A DNA stretch of 64,000 nt from Hyphomicrobiales bacterium (lineage in GTDB: Bacteria > Pseudomonadota > Alphaproteobacteria > Rhizobiales > Rhizobiaceae): NCBI GenBank assembly GCA_900472395.1, contig UCHV01000011.1, forward strand, positions 267,806-331,805, read 5' to 3'. The translations under genes were made by a program, and so were the position numbers. The notes under the pieces were generated by a model. It worked only from the letters and a program-made list of their open reading frames with translations. It searched no databases and was not told where the DNA came from. This document shows, one piece after another, positions 61,711 through 64,000 of this stretch (positions are counted from its first letter, which is position 1; every line of letters begins with the position of its first letter).

Positions 61711-62403
61711 CTATCGCACCTTCAGCCCCAGTTCGGCCAGCAACAAACCCGCCTGATCCTTGGAAATCGTCGCGCCACGAAATTTCCTGGCATCGATCAG
61801 CCGCAAGCCGCCGAGGTCTGCGCCGCGCAGATCCGCGCCATCGAAACGGGCATCGACCAGCCCGGCATCCCGCAAGCTGCAGCCGGAAAAAACAGCCTTG
61901 CGGAAATCGCAGCCGGTCAGGTCGGCCATGCCGAAATCCAGCTTTTCCAGCCGCGTGTTATTGAAGGAAAGCCCGCGCAGGCGCGCCGCCGATAGCAGTG
62001 TTTCCGTGAACGCAATACCCAGCGAGCGAACGCGTGAAAAATCCGCGCCGGTCAGCTTGCAGCCTTCGAACCGGGTATCGCTGGCCTTGGCTTCGACAAA
62101 CGAGGCATTGTTGAAATCGCAGCCGGAAAACTCGACATCGGCCAGATCCGCACCGGAAAAATCCGCATGCGCGCCACGGCAGCCGGCAAATCGTGCCCCC
62201 TCCAGCCCTGCGCTGCGAAAATCCACATGGGCAAGGCGGCAGTCATCGAACATCCAGCCGGGCATATCGAGGCTGGCGAGATCAGCACCATCGAGATTGC
62301 AGTTTTTCAGTGAAACGATGAGCCCATCCCGCGACCATGCCCGCATGTCAACGGCGGAAACGTCGCGATCGCTGATGTCGAGTGTGGATTGTCTTGCGGC
62401 CAT
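61711..62403 (-). CDS. pentapeptide-repeat protein
   Basis: A 230-residue protein made almost entirely of A(D/N)LXX repeats (for example ADLASLDMPGWMFDDCRLAH and GADLRGADLGGLRLIDARKF), which form a right-handed beta helix. Some members bind DNA gyrase and protect it from quinolones, but most have unknown function. The start at 62403 has aggag upstream. It directly abuts galE. Confidence 0.88.
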   Translation of the reverse strand: MAARQSTLDISDRDVSAVDMRAWSRDGLIVSLKNCNLDGADLASLDMPGWMFDDCRLAHVDFRSAGLEGARFAGCRGAHADFSGADLADVEFSGCDFNNASFVEAKASDTRFEGCKLTGADFSRVRSLGIAFTETLLSAARLRGLSFNNTRLEKLDFGMADLTGCDFRKAVFSGCSLRDAGLVDARFDGADLRGADLGGLRLIDARKFRGATISKDQAGLLLAELGLKVR

Positions 62404-62562
62404 GGCGGCTCCTGATGCGCTCGAATTGCCTGTCTGTCGAGACGGTCGGCGGGGTAATCCCATATGCACCTACCCGATTCCCTATCTGCCCTCCATGCCT
62501 CACCCCTCGCCCGCACCTGCGCCCCATGATAGAGGACCTGTCCATACAGCAAGGAGAACACC

Positions 62563-63516
62563 ATGGCGGACGATACACGCGCGCAAGGCAAGGCCTCGTC
62601 AGACACCGACGACGTCACCTTCGATCGCGCGTTCATCCCCGCCCATGGCAAAGCCGTGACGGTGGCACCCGGCGTGCAGCGCATCACCTGCGGCAATGCC
62701 TCGCCCTTCACCTTCACCGGCACCAATTCCTATATCGTCGGCTCAGGCTCCACCGTCGCCATGATCGATCCCGGCCCGGAAAACGAGGCCCATTTCGACG
62801 CGCTGATGACGGCGCTCGGCGACCGAAAACTCTCCCACATTTTTGTCAGCCACACCCACCGCGATCACTCACCGCTTGCCGCCCGCGTCAAGGGCGCGAC
62901 CGGCGCACTGACCGTGGCGGAAGGCCCGCATCGGGCGGCGCGTCCGCTGCATGCCGGCGAGGTCAACCCGTTTGCGGAAAGTGCCGATACCGATTTCATG
63001 CCCGATATCGCCCTTGCAGACGGGGCCGCTATCGAAGGCGACGGCTGGTCGCTTTCCGCCATTCACACGCCCGGCCATACCGCCAACCACTCAGCCTTTG
63101 CGCTCGACAATACCGGCATCCTGTTTTCCGCCGATCACGTCATGGCCTGGGCCACCACCATCGTCGCGCCGCCGGATGGGTCCATGGGCGATTTCATGAC
63201 CTCGGTCGAAAAACTGCTTGGCCGCGACGACCGCATCTTCTTTCCCGGCCATGGCGGCCCGGTCACCGAGCCGCAATCCTTCCTGCGTGGGCTTCGCACC
63301 CACCGGCGCATGCGCGAACGGGCGATCCTGGAACGCATCCGCGGCGGCGACCGGCTGATCGCCGACATGGTCAAGGTGATCTATGCCCGCACCGATATCC
63401 GCCTGCATGGCGCAGCGGCGCTTTCGGTTCTGGCGCATCTGGAGGATCTGGTCGAAAAAGGCATGGTCACCACCGATGGCCCACCTTCGCTGCTGGGTGA
63501 ATACCGTCCGGTGTGA
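62563..63516 (+). CDS. MBL-fold metallo-hydrolase
   Basis: A 317-residue metallo-beta-lactamase-fold hydrolase. The metal site is SHTHRDHSP (His97, His99, Asp101, His102), with a further His in IHTPGHTANHSAF and Asp in FSADHVMAW, a lactonase/glyoxalase II-like set. The C-terminal helical part resembles the winged helix of the beta-lactamase-like/LACTB2 subgroup. The substrate is unknown. A strong SD (aaggag) lies before the ATG. Confidence 0.9.
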   Translation: MADDTRAQGKASSDTDDVTFDRAFIPAHGKAVTVAPGVQRITCGNASPFTFTGTNSYIVGSGSTVAMIDPGPENEAHFDALMTALGDRKLSHIFVSHTHRDHSPLAARVKGATGALTVAEGPHRAARPLHAGEVNPFAESADTDFMPDIALADGAAIEGDGWSLSAIHTPGHTANHSAFALDNTGILFSADHVMAWATTIVAPPDGSMGDFMTSVEKLLGRDDRIFFPGHGGPVTEPQSFLRGLRTHRRMRERAILERIRGGDRLIADMVKVIYARTDIRLHGAAALSVLAHLEDLVEKGMVTTDGPPSLLGEYRPV

Positions 63517-63751
63517 GGCGCGCAATTGGCAGGGGCAAGCAACACAGACTTCCACAAACCGGATAAAATGCCCCCATAAATCCGGGATAGAGCACGGATC
63601 TGATCCCGGATAAAGACAGGGAAACGCCGTCATTGCGCGGTTTCTCTTGCTTTATGGGGCGAGGATGAGCATATTCGTGAGGCTACGGGTCACCACACGT
63701 CCGCAAGGAGTGCAACAGGGTGGCCCTTTTGCTTTTCAGGCTTTGTGATCC

Positions 63752-64000
63752 ATGGCACTCAAGCCATACACCAAGCCTCCTCGAACACCGGCACAACTTG
63801 TGCAACATCTGGTGGATTGCGGCCTCCCGCTATCAGGGCGCACGCGCCGGTATGCGGAAAAGAAGATCGCCCAGATTGGCTACGAACGCCTTCGCATCTA
63901 TTTCCGAAGCCGCCGCCAGTTGAACCTTCCCGGAAAACCTTTCATTGCCGGAACGAAATTTAAGGACATCGTCGCGCTTTACGAGTTCGATGAGGCGCTG
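63752..64000 (+). CDS. Abi-family protein (partial, cut by window end)
   Basis: An open frame from ATG 63752 to the last base of the window gives 83 residues and continues beyond it. It starts MALKPYTKPPRTPAQLVQHL, then KKIAQIGYERLRIYFRS and GTKFKDIVALYEFDEAL, which match the N-terminus of Abi_2/AbiD/AbiF-type abortive-infection proteins (a P-P-x-T, Q-x-x-x-L-V start and a Y-E-F-D motif). Such proteins act in phage defence by stopping the infected cell; the present identification rests on these motifs. The ribosome binding site is weak. Confidence 0.7.
   Translation, partial: MALKPYTKPPRTPAQLVQHLVDCGLPLSGRTRRYAEKKIAQIGYERLRIYFRSRRQLNLPGKPFIAGTKFKDIVALYEFDEAL

Noticed and set aside
63720..63923. 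67-codon frame overlapping the start of the Abi-like gene
   Set aside because: It is in another frame and rich in Arg, His and Ser; the frame starting at 63752 has recognisable Abi motifs and stays open to the window end.

Overview
This window looks like chromosomal DNA of a Rhizobiaceae alphaproteobacterium (Agrobacterium / Rhizobium / Allorhizobium group). The evidence is a high GC content with strong GC-ending codon preference, a Ros/MucR zinc-finger regulator, a full ccmIEFH (cycHJKL) operon close to degP and glnE, a FeuP/FeuQ-like two-component pair, RIME-like palindromic intergenic elements, and an RcGTA-like gene-transfer-agent head-tail cluster. No rRNA, tRNA or CRISPR array was seen.

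Left part (1-26 kb), mostly core genes: two small ORFs; an EamA transporter; pepN; a PrlF-YhaV toxin-antitoxin pair; a PAS histidine kinase; glnE; then a minus-strand block of degP, a response regulator and a histidine kinase. A small cysteine-rich protein and a soluble PAS chemoreceptor lie between degP and the ccmI-ccmE-ccmF-ccmH operon. These are followed by a small lipoprotein, a feuQ/feuP-like pair and a small secreted protein just upstream of feuP.

Middle part (25.9-51.5 kb): an RcGTA-like cluster, all on the minus strand and in canonical order. Reading from 51.5 kb downwards it encodes: putative small terminase, large terminase, portal, DUF6107, prohead protease, major capsid, adaptor, stopper, tail terminator, tail tube, two chaperone-type proteins, tape measure, distal tail, hub, NlpC/P60 peptidase, the giant TIM-barrel tail-tip protein and a holin-like protein. 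It is interrupted in several places: by about 7 kb of accessory genes between terminase and portal, by a RHH-ParE toxin-antitoxin pair with a perfect 23-bp palindromic operator between portal and DUF6107, by a plus-strand MFS transporter between the tail terminator and tail tube genes, and by several RIME-like palindromic elements.

The most unusual structure is between the NlpC gene and the giant tail-tip gene (30.15-31.27 kb). Three tandem plus-strand transcription-unit-like modules each have a nearly identical GC-rich leader of 96 nt, a strong SD, a 29-codon ORF for a cationic, beta-alternating peptide, and a hairpin just after the stop codon. Each module is followed by a copy of the last ~20 bp of the NlpC gene, which marks it as an old tandem duplication. 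The spacers have diverged but the leader, ORF length and hairpin have been kept. This is the best candidate for an undescribed system, for example a type I toxin-like peptide, an sRNA with an embedded ORF, or a phage/GTA-linked peptide.

Right part (51.6-64 kb), core genes again: a DapA-family lyase, arsC, selO, sufE, a DUF6456/HTH pair, ros/mucR with a long AT-rich upstream region, msrB, prmB, a pseudouridine synthase, galE, a pentapeptide-repeat protein and an MBL-fold hydrolase. At the window edge is the 5' part of an Abi-family (abortive infection-like) gene.
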